In this document: in pieces, positions 45,688-54,574 of the stretch
How the letters are laid out: each line of letters begins with the position of its first letter
Numbering within the stretch: position 1 is the stretch's first letter
Assembly (NCBI RefSeq): GCF_000721235.1
Contig: NZ_JOFH01000017.1
Location: forward strand, 88,437-152,436
Direction of reading: 5' to 3'
DNA from: Streptomyces olivaceus
Lineage (GTDB): Bacteria > Actinomycetota > Actinomycetes > Streptomycetales > Streptomycetaceae
Length of the DNA stretch: 64,000 nt
Position numbers and translations under genes: made by a program
Notes under the pieces: model-generated
Database searches by the model: none
What the model saw: only the letters and a program-made list of their open reading frames with translations
Told to the model about the DNA's origin: nothing

Positions 45688-46440
45688 TCACTCCCGGCCG
45701 GTCGTGAACCAGTCGCGGATCAGATCCGTGAGGGTCTCTGCGGCACCGGGACCCGCCAGGACGCCCGTGGCGCCGGGCACCACCGTGACGTGGTGCCGAC
45801 AGTTCATCCAGTCGGCAGCGAGCCGGCTGAGGCCCGCGCCCTGGGGGTCGAGGCCGCCGACCACGAACAGGGTCGGCGCCCGTACCCGGGCCAGTGCCGC
45901 AGGGCCGGCCAGCTCCGGCCGGCCGCCCAGGGAGACGACGGCTCGGATCTCGTCATCGGCCGCCGCCCACAACGCGGCAGGCGCACCCGCTTCGCTCCCG
46001 ACGTACCCCACGGGCAGTCCGGTCTCCCGGCGCAGCCACTGCGTCGCTGTTTCCAGGCGCCGGGCCAGCAGCACCACGTCGAAGAGCTTGTGCCGGTCAC
46101 TTCGCTCCTCCTCGGTCAGCAGACCGAGCAGCAGAGTGCCGATCCCGGCGCGATGGAGGCGCGGGGCGGTGTACTCGTACCACGGACCGGGGCGACCGTC
46201 TCCGGCACTGTGGGCGATGGACAGCACGACGTGGGTCGGGGCGGGCAGGGAGAGCCGTGCGGTCAGGTGAGTCCGGCCGGCGGGCACCATCACCTGCTCC
46301 TCGCGCGGTCCTTTGGCGGGCCACGTCGCTATTGGCCCGTGCGGCGCATCCGGCCACGGGGTGAGGGGCCGGAGGAGGGCCAGCCGCTCGACGTCGCGAG
46401 TCGGGTGCCGATCGGCTTCCGTGCGGCTCACGGTGCGCAT
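45688..46440 (-). CDS. Alpha/beta-hydrolase-fold protein lacking catalytic Ser and His
   Basis: This 250-residue protein of the dienelactone-hydrolase-like type is common beside phosphoribosyltransferase and stress genes. The fold markers are present (VVLSIAHSAGDGR; AVVSLGGRPELAG; APTLFVVGGLDPQG). Active members have a nucleophile elbow of the form G-A-S-T-G; here it reads GSEAG, placing Glu150 at the Ser position. The acid Asp198 is kept, but the catalytic His of the GATH motif is Gly226 (GATG). It is probably inactive as a hydrolase. The ATG at 46440 follows AGGAGGTG. Confidence 0.8.
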   Translation of the reverse strand: MRTVSRTEADRHPTRDVERLALLRPLTPWPDAPHGPIATWPAKGPREEQVMVPAGRTHLTARLSLPAPTHVVLSIAHSAGDGRPGPWYEYTAPRLHRAGIGTLLLGLLTEEERSDRHKLFDVVLLARRLETATQWLRRETGLPVGYVGSEAGAPAALWAAADDEIRAVVSLGGRPELAGPAALARVRAPTLFVVGGLDPQGAGLSRLAADWMNCRHHVTVVPGATGVLAGPGAAETLTDLIRDWFTTGRE

Positions 46441-46550
46441 GACGCACCTCCTGGCTTGCGGTGGGGCGGTGGTGGCGGCTGCCACCACCTGCACTGCCAT
46501 TGCACTGCGCGCTCACCGGGCGGGGCAGAGGCAATCGGTCCCGACCAGCC

Positions 46551-46564
46551 GGGCCGACCGGCCC
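46551..46564. promoter_or_regulatory. OsdR/DevR box (hydrolase side)
   Basis: GGGCCG-AC-CGGCCC, perfect arms, 111 bp upstream of the hydrolase-like gene. The 388-bp divergent region 46441-46828 holds this box and a second one. Confidence 0.62.
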
Positions 46565-46677
46565 TGCTCGGAGGCCGACGGGGCCGGACACGCGGCCGGA
46601 GCACGTCCGGTTGCGGCCGGTCACTCGGAAGTGGCGCGCGCGCCGATACCAGGTCGGGGCCGACAGGCGGGGCACGA

Positions 46678-46691
46678 GGGCCGACCGGCCC
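46678..46691. promoter_or_regulatory. OsdR/DevR box (dehydrogenase side)
   Basis: An identical GGGCCG-AC-CGGCCC copy, 137 bp upstream of the alcohol dehydrogenase start and 127 bp from its twin. Confidence 0.62.
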
Positions 46692-46828
46692 AAGCGCGTA
46701 CGCGAACCCCAGGGAGAGTCTGGAGTTGTGGAGCAATCCCCGTCGCACCGACGGTCGAGGGCCCGCCGGGCGGAGGCTGGTCAGCGAGGCTCCGGATGCT
46801 CCCGAGCGCAGAGAGGGTGAGCATCGCG

Positions 46829-47899
46829 ATGAAGGGTTACGTGTTCCACGGGCCGGGCCGGTCCGCGTGGGAGGACATACCTGACCCGGACCTCAAGGAG
46901 CCCACCGACGCCGTGGTCCGGGTCGACGCCGTCACCATCTGCGGGACGGACCTGCACATCCTGAAAGGGGACGTTCCCGAGGTGCGCCCCGGAACCGTCC
47001 TCGGCCACGAGGCGGTCGGCGAGATCGTCGAGGTCGGCACGGACGTGCGCACCGTACGTCCGGGAGACCGCGTCCTGGTGTCCTGCATCACCGCCTGCGG
47101 AAGGTGCCGCTACTGCCGTGAGGGCGTGTACGGCCAGTGCCTCGGCGGAGGCGGCTGGATCCTCGGCCACCTGATCGACGGCACACAGGCGGAGTACGTA
47201 CGAGTTCCATACGCCGACCTCTCCGTGCACCCCCTGCCTGGCGCGGTCACCGACCAGGACGCCGTACTGCTGGCCGACATCTTCCCGACGGCCTACGAGG
47301 TGGGAGTGCTCAATGGGAGCGTCCGCCCCGGGGACACGGTCGTCGTGGTGGGCGCCGGGCCCATCGGACTGGCCGCCGTGGCCACGGCACGGCTGTTCGC
47401 CCCCGAGCGCATCGTCGCCGTGGACCTGGCCGGCGCTCGGCTGGAGGCCGCCAGGAAACTCGGTGCCGACGCGGTGGCCGACGCCCGGGAGACCCCGGAG
47501 CAACTGGTCGCCGACCTGACCGGAGGACTCGGCGCCGACGTTGTCATCGAGGCCGTGGGCATACCCGAGACGTTCGAGATGTGCACCCGCATGGTGCGCC
47601 CGGGCGGACACGTCGCCAACGTCGGCGTGCACGGCAGGCCGGCGACCCTGCACCTGGAAGACCTGTGGATCAAGAACGTCACGATCACCACCGGCCTGGT
47701 CGACACCCGGACCACGCCGACTCTGCTGCGCATGGCGGCATCCGGACGGCTTCCCACCGCCCAGTTGGTGACCCACACCTTCCCGCTGGAGCGCATGGAG
47801 GAGGCGTACGAGGTCTTCGCCGGTGCCGCGGACACCGGAGCACTGAAGGTGGCCCTCGGCGGTCCGCGCCGGGAAGTCGTCGCACCCAGGACGGTGTGA
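46829..47899 (+). CDS. Zinc-dependent alcohol dehydrogenase
   Basis: This 356-residue medium-chain dehydrogenase has catalytic zinc ligands Cys38 and His60-Glu61, structural zinc Cys90, Cys93, Cys96 and Cys104, and the NAD(P) loop VVGAGPIGLAAVATA. It resembles the alcohol/formaldehyde-type dehydrogenases that accompany OsdR regulon genes and probably re-oxidises NADH or handles aldehydes under hypoxia. The ATG at 46829 starts the conserved KGYVFHGPG end. The PNPOx gene follows by 46 bp. Confidence 0.92.
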   Translation: MKGYVFHGPGRSAWEDIPDPDLKEPTDAVVRVDAVTICGTDLHILKGDVPEVRPGTVLGHEAVGEIVEVGTDVRTVRPGDRVLVSCITACGRCRYCREGVYGQCLGGGGWILGHLIDGTQAEYVRVPYADLSVHPLPGAVTDQDAVLLADIFPTAYEVGVLNGSVRPGDTVVVVGAGPIGLAAVATARLFAPERIVAVDLAGARLEAARKLGADAVADARETPEQLVADLTGGLGADVVIEAVGIPETFEMCTRMVRPGGHVANVGVHGRPATLHLEDLWIKNVTITTGLVDTRTTPTLLRMAASGRLPTAQLVTHTFPLERMEEAYEVFAGAADTGALKVALGGPRREVVAPRTV

Positions 47900-47945
47900 C
47901 ACGGCCCGTCCAGCACGAGACCCACGAGCGAGAGACGGCTGGCGG

Positions 47946-48386
47946 ATGTACCGCAACGACGGGTTCCGGGAACTGAGCCGACAGGAGTGCCTGAGGCGGC
48001 TGTCGCAGGCCGACGTGGGCCGTGTCATCTTCACGCGCGACGCTCTGCCGGCGGTGCTGCCGGTCAACTTCCTGCTGGAGCCGGACGGCGCCGTGCTGCT
48101 GCGTACCTCGGCGTCCTCCGAGATGGCCCGCGCCGTCGACGGCGCCGTGGTCGCCTTCGAGGGGGACGAGGTCGATGCCGCGGCGCACGCGGGCTGGAGC
48201 GTCGTCGTCACCGGGCTCGCCTCCGTGGTGACCGACTCCACCGATCACGACCGGCTGACGAGGGCCGGCCCTCGTTCGTGGGTGGCCTGGCCGGACGAAG
48301 TCTTCGTCCGCATCGAGCCAGAACTGGTCACGGGACGCGAACTCCTGGGCGGCCGCACCATGTACGGACTGTCCCTTCCTTCATGA
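47946..48386 (+). CDS. PNPOx-like split-barrel protein
   Basis: This 146-residue pyridoxamine-5'-phosphate-oxidase-like protein has the blocks DVGRVIFTRDALPAVLPVNF, VVAFEGDEVDAAAHAGWSVV and FVRIEPELVTGREL. It probably binds FMN, F420 or haem. It is closely similar to the C-terminal domain of the fusion at 31436 and lies downstream of the alcohol dehydrogenase in the same transcript. Substrate unknown. Confidence 0.88.
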   Translation: MYRNDGFRELSRQECLRRLSQADVGRVIFTRDALPAVLPVNFLLEPDGAVLLRTSASSEMARAVDGAVVAFEGDEVDAAAHAGWSVVVTGLASVVTDSTDHDRLTRAGPRSWVAWPDEVFVRIEPELVTGRELLGGRTMYGLSLPS

Positions 48387-48437
48387 GCGGCGTCGGCGCC
48401 AGTCGGTACACACGTACCACCTACTGGGACGGGAGTA

Positions 48438-48468
48438 CGCGGCCGGACGCTGCATGCATCCGGCCGCG
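48438..48468. terminator. Hairpin terminator between convergent genes
   Basis: CGCGGCCGGA and its complement flank an 11-nt loop, between the PNPOx and CBS gene ends. Confidence 0.7.
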
Positions 48469-48487
48469 CACACCGTAACCGGTTTCG

Positions 48488-49168
48488 TCAGGGCTGAGTA
48501 GCTGCGACGGTCTCACGGGGTCCGCCGCGCTCTACCCGGCACTCGACGTCGACGACACCCTCTACGGCGCGAACCAGTCGGATGGCGACGGGAACGAGGG
48601 CAGTGTCGCGGAACGGACCGGCGAGCGTGACCACGCCGTCGGAGACGGCCACCCGGACAGGCTGGGAGGGAGCCGGGAAGAGGTACGGCACGATCTCCCG
48701 GTCGATCTCCTCGGCGATCTCCTCGTCCGAGCGCAGGAAGACGCGCAGCAGGTCGCCTCGGCTCACGACGCCCTCCAGCAGCCCTTCGGAATTGACCACC
48801 GGCAGGCGCTTGACCCTCCGCTGAGCCATGATGCGGGCCGCCTCCGCCAGCGTGGCGTCGGGGTGGACGGTGACGGCCGGCGCGGACATCACGTCGGCGG
48901 CCGCCAGTCCGCCCGCCTTGGCCAGATCGGCCAGGCGGCGCATCTGGGTGAACCGGTCCGGGTCGCTGTCGCGGAACTCCTCCTTGGGCAGCAGGTCGGC
49001 CTCCGAGACAACGCCGATGACACGGCCCTCACCCGCCAGCACGGGCAGGGCACTGACCTTCCACTGCTGCATGAGCGTGACGATGTCCTTGAACGGTGCG
49101 TCGCGGCCCACGGCCACGACGGTGTGCGTCATGACATCACTCACGACGCGCGGGCTGCCATACAGCAT
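48488..49168 (-). CDS. CBS-pair and BON-domain protein
   Basis: This 226-residue protein has two CBS motifs (about 8-65, VSDVMTHTVVAVGRDAPFKD, and 92-150, AADVMSAPAVTVHPDATLAE) and a C-terminal BON domain (VRVAVSDGVVTLAGPFRDTA). CBS pairs bind adenosine nucleotides and may sense energy charge. It is a paralogue of the protein at 53748. The ATG at 49168 follows AGGAGGAG. It is downstream of a cyclic-nucleotide-binding-like protein and probably co-transcribed with it. Confidence 0.92.
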   Translation of the reverse strand: MLYGSPRVVSDVMTHTVVAVGRDAPFKDIVTLMQQWKVSALPVLAGEGRVIGVVSEADLLPKEEFRDSDPDRFTQMRRLADLAKAGGLAAADVMSAPAVTVHPDATLAEAARIMAQRRVKRLPVVNSEGLLEGVVSRGDLLRVFLRSDEEIAEEIDREIVPYLFPAPSQPVRVAVSDGVVTLAGPFRDTALVPVAIRLVRAVEGVVDVECRVERGGPRETVAATQP

Positions 49169-49200
49169 GATTCTCCTCCTCTCGGGGCGCGACACATGTG

Positions 49201-49659
49201 TCACAGGAGGCTTCCGCTCCCGTGGGGGCCGTACAGGTCGAGCAGCCGGATCCGGGCGGCGTGCAGCCGGTGGGCGACGACGTTGCCGACCCAGGTGGCG
49301 ACCGCGCGGCCGAACACCGGATCCTGGGCGCACAGGGCACGGACGGCCTCGGCGTCGAACTCCCAGGCCCGTACCGGGGTCATCGCCTCGGCACCCAGAT
49401 GCCACAGGTAGGGCGGGAAGTGCCAGGACCAGCCGACCAGTTCCCCGTGTCCCAGCGACTCGATGACGGCGGCCCGGCGGCCGGGGACGCGGAGGTCGAG
49501 GGTGACGGTGCCGGTGCGGACGATCCAGAACCTGTCGGCACGACCGCCCTCTTCGAACAGCCGCCCGCCTGCCACGTAGGACACCTCGCGTGCGACTCGC
49601 ATCAGTCGTTCACGGTGTTCGACCGGGAGGCCCCCGGTCAGTGTGGTGGTGGAGGTCAT
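49201..49659 (-). CDS. Cyclic-nucleotide-binding-fold protein without HTH
   Basis: This 152-residue protein consists of one cNMP-binding (Crp-like) beta-barrel: FEEGGRADRFWIVRTGTVTL and LGHGELVGWSWHFPPYLWHL. No DNA-binding domain follows. The phosphate-binding cassette lacks the Glu and Arg-Ser of cAMP binders, so it may sense something else or nothing. It precedes the CBS protein by 32 bp, and a DevR-like box is upstream. Confidence 0.82.
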   Translation of the reverse strand: MTSTTTLTGGLPVEHRERLMRVAREVSYVAGGRLFEEGGRADRFWIVRTGTVTLDLRVPGRRAAVIESLGHGELVGWSWHFPPYLWHLGAEAMTPVRAWEFDAEAVRALCAQDPVFGRAVATWVGNVVAHRLHAARIRLLDLYGPHGSGSLL

Positions 49660-49807
49660 CGTTGCGCTCCCTACTTGTCGGGGCACGCGGCCAGGCAGCG
49701 TTCAGCGGTGCCTGCGTCCCGGACGTGAACCGGGTGGCGCGTCCTTCGCTGATTCCAGGCTGGTCCTGTCCAGAGGCGGAAGCCATGGGCTGTCCGGGTC
49801 CGATCGC

Positions 49808-49821
49808 CGGCCGTTCGGCCC
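49808..49821. promoter_or_regulatory. OsdR/DevR-like box
   Basis: CGGCCG-TT-CGGCCC, 149 bp upstream of the cNMP-fold gene at 49659. It has one mismatch between arms and lies near the PPDK 3' end. Confidence 0.5.
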
Positions 49822-49943
49822 TGACTGCACCGGTGAAGTCTTTTTCGGCTGGGTCCGGAACGACGCCGACGACGCCCAGCCGCACAGGGCTGTCCATCGC
49901 CGGCGGGATACCGTTCCGACAGGGCCGCGACGGCGTGGCCGGT

Positions 49944-52649
49944 TCATCTGCTGTCACTCGCCCCGGCCCCGTCCAGCGCGGCACGCCCAGCCTCCAGCCG
50001 TGCCACCGGGACCCGGAACGGTGAACAGGAGACGTAGTCGAGACCGGCGCTGTGGAAGAAGTGCACCGACTCCGGATCTCCGCCGTGTTCGCCGCACACG
50101 CCTGTCTCCAGGGCGGGGCGGGCGGCCCTGCCCTCGGCGACGGCAATCTCCACCAGCCGTCCGACACCCTCGCGGTCGATCGTCTCGAAGGGGGAGGCGG
50201 CGAAGACTCCCTTGTCGAGGTAGGCGGAGAAGAAGGCCGCCTCGACGTCGTCGCGGGAGAAGCCCCAAGTGGTCTGGGTGAGGTCGTTGGTGCCGAAGGA
50301 GAAGAACTCCGCGACCTCGGCGATCGGGCCGGCGGTGAGCGCCGCCCGCGGAAGTTCGATCATGGTGCCGACCGGGCAGGCCACCGGGACGCCGGACGTG
50401 GCGGACACCTCAGCCATGATGCGCTCCACTTCCTCGCGCACCAGCCGGAACTCGGTGACGTCGCCGACGAGCGGGACCATGATCTCCGCCCGGGGGGTGC
50501 CACCCGCCCGGACACGCTCCACGACCGCCTCGGCGATCGCCCGGACCTGCATGGCGACCAGCCCGGGAACCACCAGGCCGAGACGGACGCCTCGTAGCCC
50601 GAGCATCGGATTCTCCTCGTGCATGCGGTTGACGGCGTCCAGCAGCGCGGCGTCGTGCGTGTCCACGACCTCACCGCGGGCCCCGGCGGCGGCGATGCGG
50701 GTGGCGAGGTCGAGGCGGTCGGGCAGGAACTCGTGCAGCGGCGGATCGAGCAGGCGGATGGTGACCGGCAGCCCGTCCATCGCCGTGAGGATGCCTGTGA
50801 AGTCCCCTCGTTGCAGTGGCAGCAGGGCGTCGAGCGCCCGGTCGCGGTCCGCGTCGGTTTCGGCCAGGATCATCCGCTCGACCAGTCGGCGCCGCTCGCC
50901 CAGGAACATGTGCTCGGTACGGCACAGGCCGATGCCCTGGGCACCGAACCGACGGGCCCGCGCGGCGTCCTCGGGGGTGTCGGCGTTGGCCCTGACCTCC
51001 AGCCGCCGTACCGCGTCGGCGCGCTCCAGCGCACGGGTAACGGCGCCGACCACCGCGTCCGGAGCCTCGTCGGCCCCGTCGGCCGCCTTGGTCTCCAGCC
51101 GGCGCATCACGGCGGAGTCGACGAGCGGCACCGCACCGGCGTACACCGTGCCCGCGGAGCCGTCCACGGACAGGACGGTGCCCTCTTCGACGACGGTGCC
51201 GTCGCCGGTGGTGAGCCGCCGGCCCCGGGTGTCCACGACGAGGTCGTCGGCGCCGCAGACGCAGACCTTGCCCATGCCGCGTGCGACCACGGCCGCGTGC
51301 GACGTCTTTCCGCCACGGCTGGTCAGCACCGCCTGGGCGGCGACCATGCCTGGCAGATCGTCCGGGTTGGTCTCCGGGCGCACCAGGACGACCGGCTCAC
51401 CGGCGGTGTGGCGCCGTACCGCCTCCGCGGAGTCGAAGACGGCCGTACCGACCGCGGCACCCGGCGAGGCCGGCAGGCCGCGTGTGAGCGGGGCGCCCGT
51501 CGCGGAGGCGTCGAAGCGGGGGAACATCAACCGGGCCAGTCCCTCCCCGCTCACCCGTGCCAGGGCATCGTCCGCGCTGATGAGGCCCTCGTCCGCCAGA
51601 GCGGCGGCGATGGTGAAGGCCGCCTCGGCGGTGCGCTTGCCCACCCGGGTCTGCAGCATCCACAGCTTTCCGCGCTCGATGGTGAACTCGATGTCGCACA
51701 GGTCGCGGTAGTGCTGTTCGAGGGCTCGCATGTGCGCCCGGAGCTGCCCGTAGGAGTGCGGGTCCAGGTGCTCCAGTTCGGCGAGGGGGACGGTGTTGCG
51801 GATGCCGGCGACGACGTCCTCGCCCTGTGCGTCGGGCAGGTAGTCGCCGTACAGTCCGCGCCGTCCGGTGGCCGGGTCGCGGGTGAAGGCGACGCCGCTG
51901 CCGGAGTCGGCCCCGAGATTGCCGAAGACCATGCGCTGTACGTTGACAGCGGTACCGAGATCGTCCGGGATGTGCTCGCGGCGCCGGTACAGCCGCGCCC
52001 GTTCGCTGTTCCAGGAGTCGAAGACGGCCAGGACCGCCCGCCGCAGCTGGTGAGCCGGGGACTGCGGGAAGTCCTCGCCGGTCTCGCGGCGGATCAGCTC
52101 CTTGTACGCCTCCACGAGCCGGGCCAGGTCAGCGGCGTCGAGATGGACGTCGTCCGGGACGCCCCGCAGCTCCTTCAACCGCTCCAGCGACGCCTCGAAG
52201 AGCGAGGCATCGACACCCATCACCGTAGAGCCGAACATCTGCACGAGTCGACGGTAGGAGTCCCAGGCGAACCGCTCGCTGCCGGACGCCTTCGCCAGGC
52301 CCGCCACGGAGTCGTCGTTCAGCCCGACGTCGAGGATCGTCTCCATCATGCCGGGCATGGAGAACCGGGCACCCGACCGCACGGACACCAGCAGCGGGTC
52401 GTCCCGCTGCCCCAGCCGCCGCCCGGCAGCCCGCTCCAGCTCGGCCAGGTGCGCGGAGACCTCTCGGGCGAGACCGGCGGGCTCCGCGCCGGTCTCCAGA
52501 TACGCCCGGCACGCCTCGGTGGTGAGAGTGAAGCCCGGCGGGACCGGCAGGCCGAGCCGGACCATCTCGGCCAGGTTGGCGCCCTTGCCGCCGAGCAGAC
52601 CGGCCAGCTCACGCCCGCCGTCGGTGAAGTCGTACACGTATCGGACCAT
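49944..52649 (-). CDS. ppdK: Pyruvate, phosphate dikinase
   Basis: This 901-residue enzyme interconverts pyruvate, ATP and Pi with PEP, AMP and PPi. It has the N-terminal ATP-grasp part (LGGKGANLAEMVRLGLPVPP, and GSGVAFTRDPATG), the swivelling phospho-His domain (SRGGKTSHAAVVARGMGKVC with the catalytic His) and a C-terminal PEP/pyruvate barrel (QGIGLCRTEHMFL and ETGVCGEHGGDPESVHFFHS). Length and all regions are normal. The ATG at 52649 follows AGGAG; a perfect DevR-like box lies 112 bp upstream. It fits anaerobic PEP/pyruvate adjustment and PPi use within the regulon. Confidence 0.95.
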   Translation of the reverse strand: MVRYVYDFTDGGRELAGLLGGKGANLAEMVRLGLPVPPGFTLTTEACRAYLETGAEPAGLAREVSAHLAELERAAGRRLGQRDDPLLVSVRSGARFSMPGMMETILDVGLNDDSVAGLAKASGSERFAWDSYRRLVQMFGSTVMGVDASLFEASLERLKELRGVPDDVHLDAADLARLVEAYKELIRRETGEDFPQSPAHQLRRAVLAVFDSWNSERARLYRRREHIPDDLGTAVNVQRMVFGNLGADSGSGVAFTRDPATGRRGLYGDYLPDAQGEDVVAGIRNTVPLAELEHLDPHSYGQLRAHMRALEQHYRDLCDIEFTIERGKLWMLQTRVGKRTAEAAFTIAAALADEGLISADDALARVSGEGLARLMFPRFDASATGAPLTRGLPASPGAAVGTAVFDSAEAVRRHTAGEPVVLVRPETNPDDLPGMVAAQAVLTSRGGKTSHAAVVARGMGKVCVCGADDLVVDTRGRRLTTGDGTVVEEGTVLSVDGSAGTVYAGAVPLVDSAVMRRLETKAADGADEAPDAVVGAVTRALERADAVRRLEVRANADTPEDAARARRFGAQGIGLCRTEHMFLGERRRLVERMILAETDADRDRALDALLPLQRGDFTGILTAMDGLPVTIRLLDPPLHEFLPDRLDLATRIAAAGARGEVVDTHDAALLDAVNRMHEENPMLGLRGVRLGLVVPGLVAMQVRAIAEAVVERVRAGGTPRAEIMVPLVGDVTEFRLVREEVERIMAEVSATSGVPVACPVGTMIELPRAALTAGPIAEVAEFFSFGTNDLTQTTWGFSRDDVEAAFFSAYLDKGVFAASPFETIDREGVGRLVEIAVAEGRAARPALETGVCGEHGGDPESVHFFHSAGLDYVSCSPFRVPVARLEAGRAALDGAGASDSR

Positions 52650-52760
52650 GACGCCCGCTCCTCGGCTCGGAGGACTGTGTGCCGGTTCCAGCACGGTGTG
52701 CCGTTTCCAGCGTCCCTCCCCCGACCGGTCCGGTGCGAGGCCCGCCGGTCCCGGCAAGGG

Positions 52761-52774
52761 GGGCCGGCCGGCCC
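52761..52774. promoter_or_regulatory. OsdR/DevR box upstream of ppdK
   Basis: GGGCCG-GC-CGGCCC, perfect arms, 112 bp upstream of the ppdK start and 187 bp from the divergent activase remnant; the region 52650-52960 holds nothing else. Confidence 0.62.
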
Positions 52775-52960
52775 TGCTACCGGTCGGCCGAGTCCGGCGG
52801 TGACGGCTCCCCAGCAGGTGCACCGGGGCGGCGGGGGTGGGCCATACGTCCCGACGCAGCGGGACGGCCGGAACGTGGAAGTGCGCCGGTCGGCACTCCC
52901 CGAGGACGCGGCCGAGGACCAGCATGGACGGTGAGGGACCCATCGAGGGAAGGACCCGTG

Positions 52961-53543
52961 ATGACCGCGACGGCGACAGCAGCGGGGCCGGTCACGGCGA
53001 ATACCGCGCTTTCGTCATGACGGCCGGGGGAGGCGTGACCGTCAGCGGGGGAGAGTCCCTGCTCCAGCCGGCCTTCACGGCGGCCGTCCTGCGCCGCTGC
53101 AAGGAATGCGGCCTGTACACGGCCCTCGACACGTCCGGATTCCTCGGCGCCCGAGCCGAAGACGCCCTCATCGGGGACCGGCCTCGTGCTGCTGGACATC
53201 AAGGCCTTCGACGCCGACGTCTACCACACGCTGACGGCGGCGACCTCGCCCCCATCCTGGAGTTCGCCAGGCGCCTGGACCGGCTCGGCGCGCGCATGTG
53301 GATCCGGTACGTGCTGGTGCCGGGGTGGACCGACGACCTGAAGGCAGTGGACGGCCTGGCCGGTTCGTCGCAGGGCTGCACGGCGTCGAACGCGTCGACG
53401 TTCTGCCGTTCCACAAGCTCGGAGCGCCGAAGTACCAGCAACTCGCCATCTCGTTCCCCTTGCGGGACACGCCGGTACCCGATCCCGCGCTGACGTCACG
53501 CGTCCGTGAGGTGTTCCGGCAACGGGGCGCTTCCGCGTACTGA
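52961..53543 (+). pseudogene. Pyruvate formate-lyase activating enzyme remnant
   Basis: Pieces of a PflA-type radical-SAM protein appear in changing frames: GGGVTVSGGESLLQPAF, LYTALDTSGFLGARAEDAL, then (shifted) LVLLDIKAFDADVYHTLT, back to DLAPILEFARRLDRLGARMW and IRYVLVPGWTDD, and shifted again to VERVDVLPFHKLGAPKYQQL. At least three frameshifts are needed. A 19-codon frame from ATG 52961 (after GGAAGG) looks like the original N-terminus, but the region with the CX3CX2C iron-sulfur motif is missing. No formate-lyase gene is adjacent. The gene is dead. Confidence 0.85.
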
Positions 53544-53665
53544 CCACCCTCCGGTCCGTCGAGCGACGGAACAGACGTGACTTGTCGACGGTGGCAGGCG
53601 CGGGTCACGACAGCCCGACCGATCGTGCCGCCCTCGGCGGAGCGGGAAGGACGGCCCCGTGGAAC

Positions 53666-53679
53666 GGACCGTTCGGCCC
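53666..53679. promoter_or_regulatory. OsdR/DevR-like box
   Basis: GGACCG-TT-CGGCCC, one mismatch between arms, 69 bp upstream of the CBS gene at 53748. Confidence 0.55.
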
Positions 53680-53747
53680 ATGCCGGCCCAGGCGACAGGG
53701 CTGACTCTGGACATGTGAGAACGCCGCCATATGCGCGGGAGGAAGCG

Positions 53748-54446
53748 ATGTACGGCTCCGTCTACACCGTGAGTGACGTCATGACCCGTTCCGTCGTGGC
53801 GCTGGCCGCCGGGGCGGGGTTCAAGGACATCGTGCGGACCCTGCGAACGCAGCGGATCAGTGCGCTCCCCGTCATCGACGAGGGAAACCGGGTGGTCGGC
53901 GTCGTCTCCGAAGCCGACCTGCTGCGCAAGGAGGAATTCCGCGACAGCGACCAGGACGTGCACCCGAGGACCGGGCCCGTCCCGGCCCACGACAAGGCAC
54001 GAGGGGTAACCGCGACGGACCTGATGACGTCCCCCGCCATCACGGTGGGTCCCCACGAACCCCTGGCCGGAGCTGCCCGCGTCATGGCGCGGCGTGGAGT
54101 CAAACGCCTGCCCGTCGTCGACGCCGACGGCGTGCTGCGGGGGATCGTGAGTCGTGGCGATCTGCTCAGGGTCTTCCTCCGGCCCGACCCAGAGATCGCT
54201 GAGGAGGTCCGGCACGAGGTCGTCGGCGGCCGCCTTCCGGACGGTATCGGTCCGGTCCGGGTCGAGGTCCATGAGGGCGTGGTCACACTGGCCGGACGGG
54301 TGCGCGACACGTCGGTCGTCCCGCTGGTCGAACGGCTGGTGCGCTCGGTCGAGGGCGTGGTCGACGTCCGCTGCGAGCTGGCCGGGCCCCGCCACAGGCC
54401 GGCGCTCGAGCCCGACCTGGCGGCCGAACAGCCGAGCGGGCCGTGA
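53748..54446 (+). CDS. CBS-pair and BON-domain protein
   Basis: This 232-residue paralogue of the protein at 48488 has two CBS motifs (VSDVMTRSVVALAAGAGFKD at 8-27; ATDLMTSPAITVGPHEPLAG) followed by a BON domain (VRVEVHEGVVTLAGRVRDTS). It probably binds adenine nucleotides and reports energy state. The ATG at 53748 follows GGGAGG. The nitroreductase gene follows in the same direction. Confidence 0.92.
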   Translation: MYGSVYTVSDVMTRSVVALAAGAGFKDIVRTLRTQRISALPVIDEGNRVVGVVSEADLLRKEEFRDSDQDVHPRTGPVPAHDKARGVTATDLMTSPAITVGPHEPLAGAARVMARRGVKRLPVVDADGVLRGIVSRGDLLRVFLRPDPEIAEEVRHEVVGGRLPDGIGPVRVEVHEGVVTLAGRVRDTSVVPLVERLVRSVEGVVDVRCELAGPRHRPALEPDLAAEQPSGP

Positions 54447-54574
54447 CAGCGCTCCCGCGACGCGGCCCGCACGCAGCGACGCTGGCGGCGCCAGTCGCAC
54501 CCGCGGAGGCAACGGCGGCCGGGTGCCTAGCCAGGTCCCGCCCGGTGACGAACGGACTGAGGAGATGGATACCG

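Noticed and set aside
48253..48275. GGGCCGGCCC-type palindrome within the PNPOx gene
   Set aside because: It is intragenic, lacks the 2-bp centre of the other boxes and is encoded by ordinary codons.
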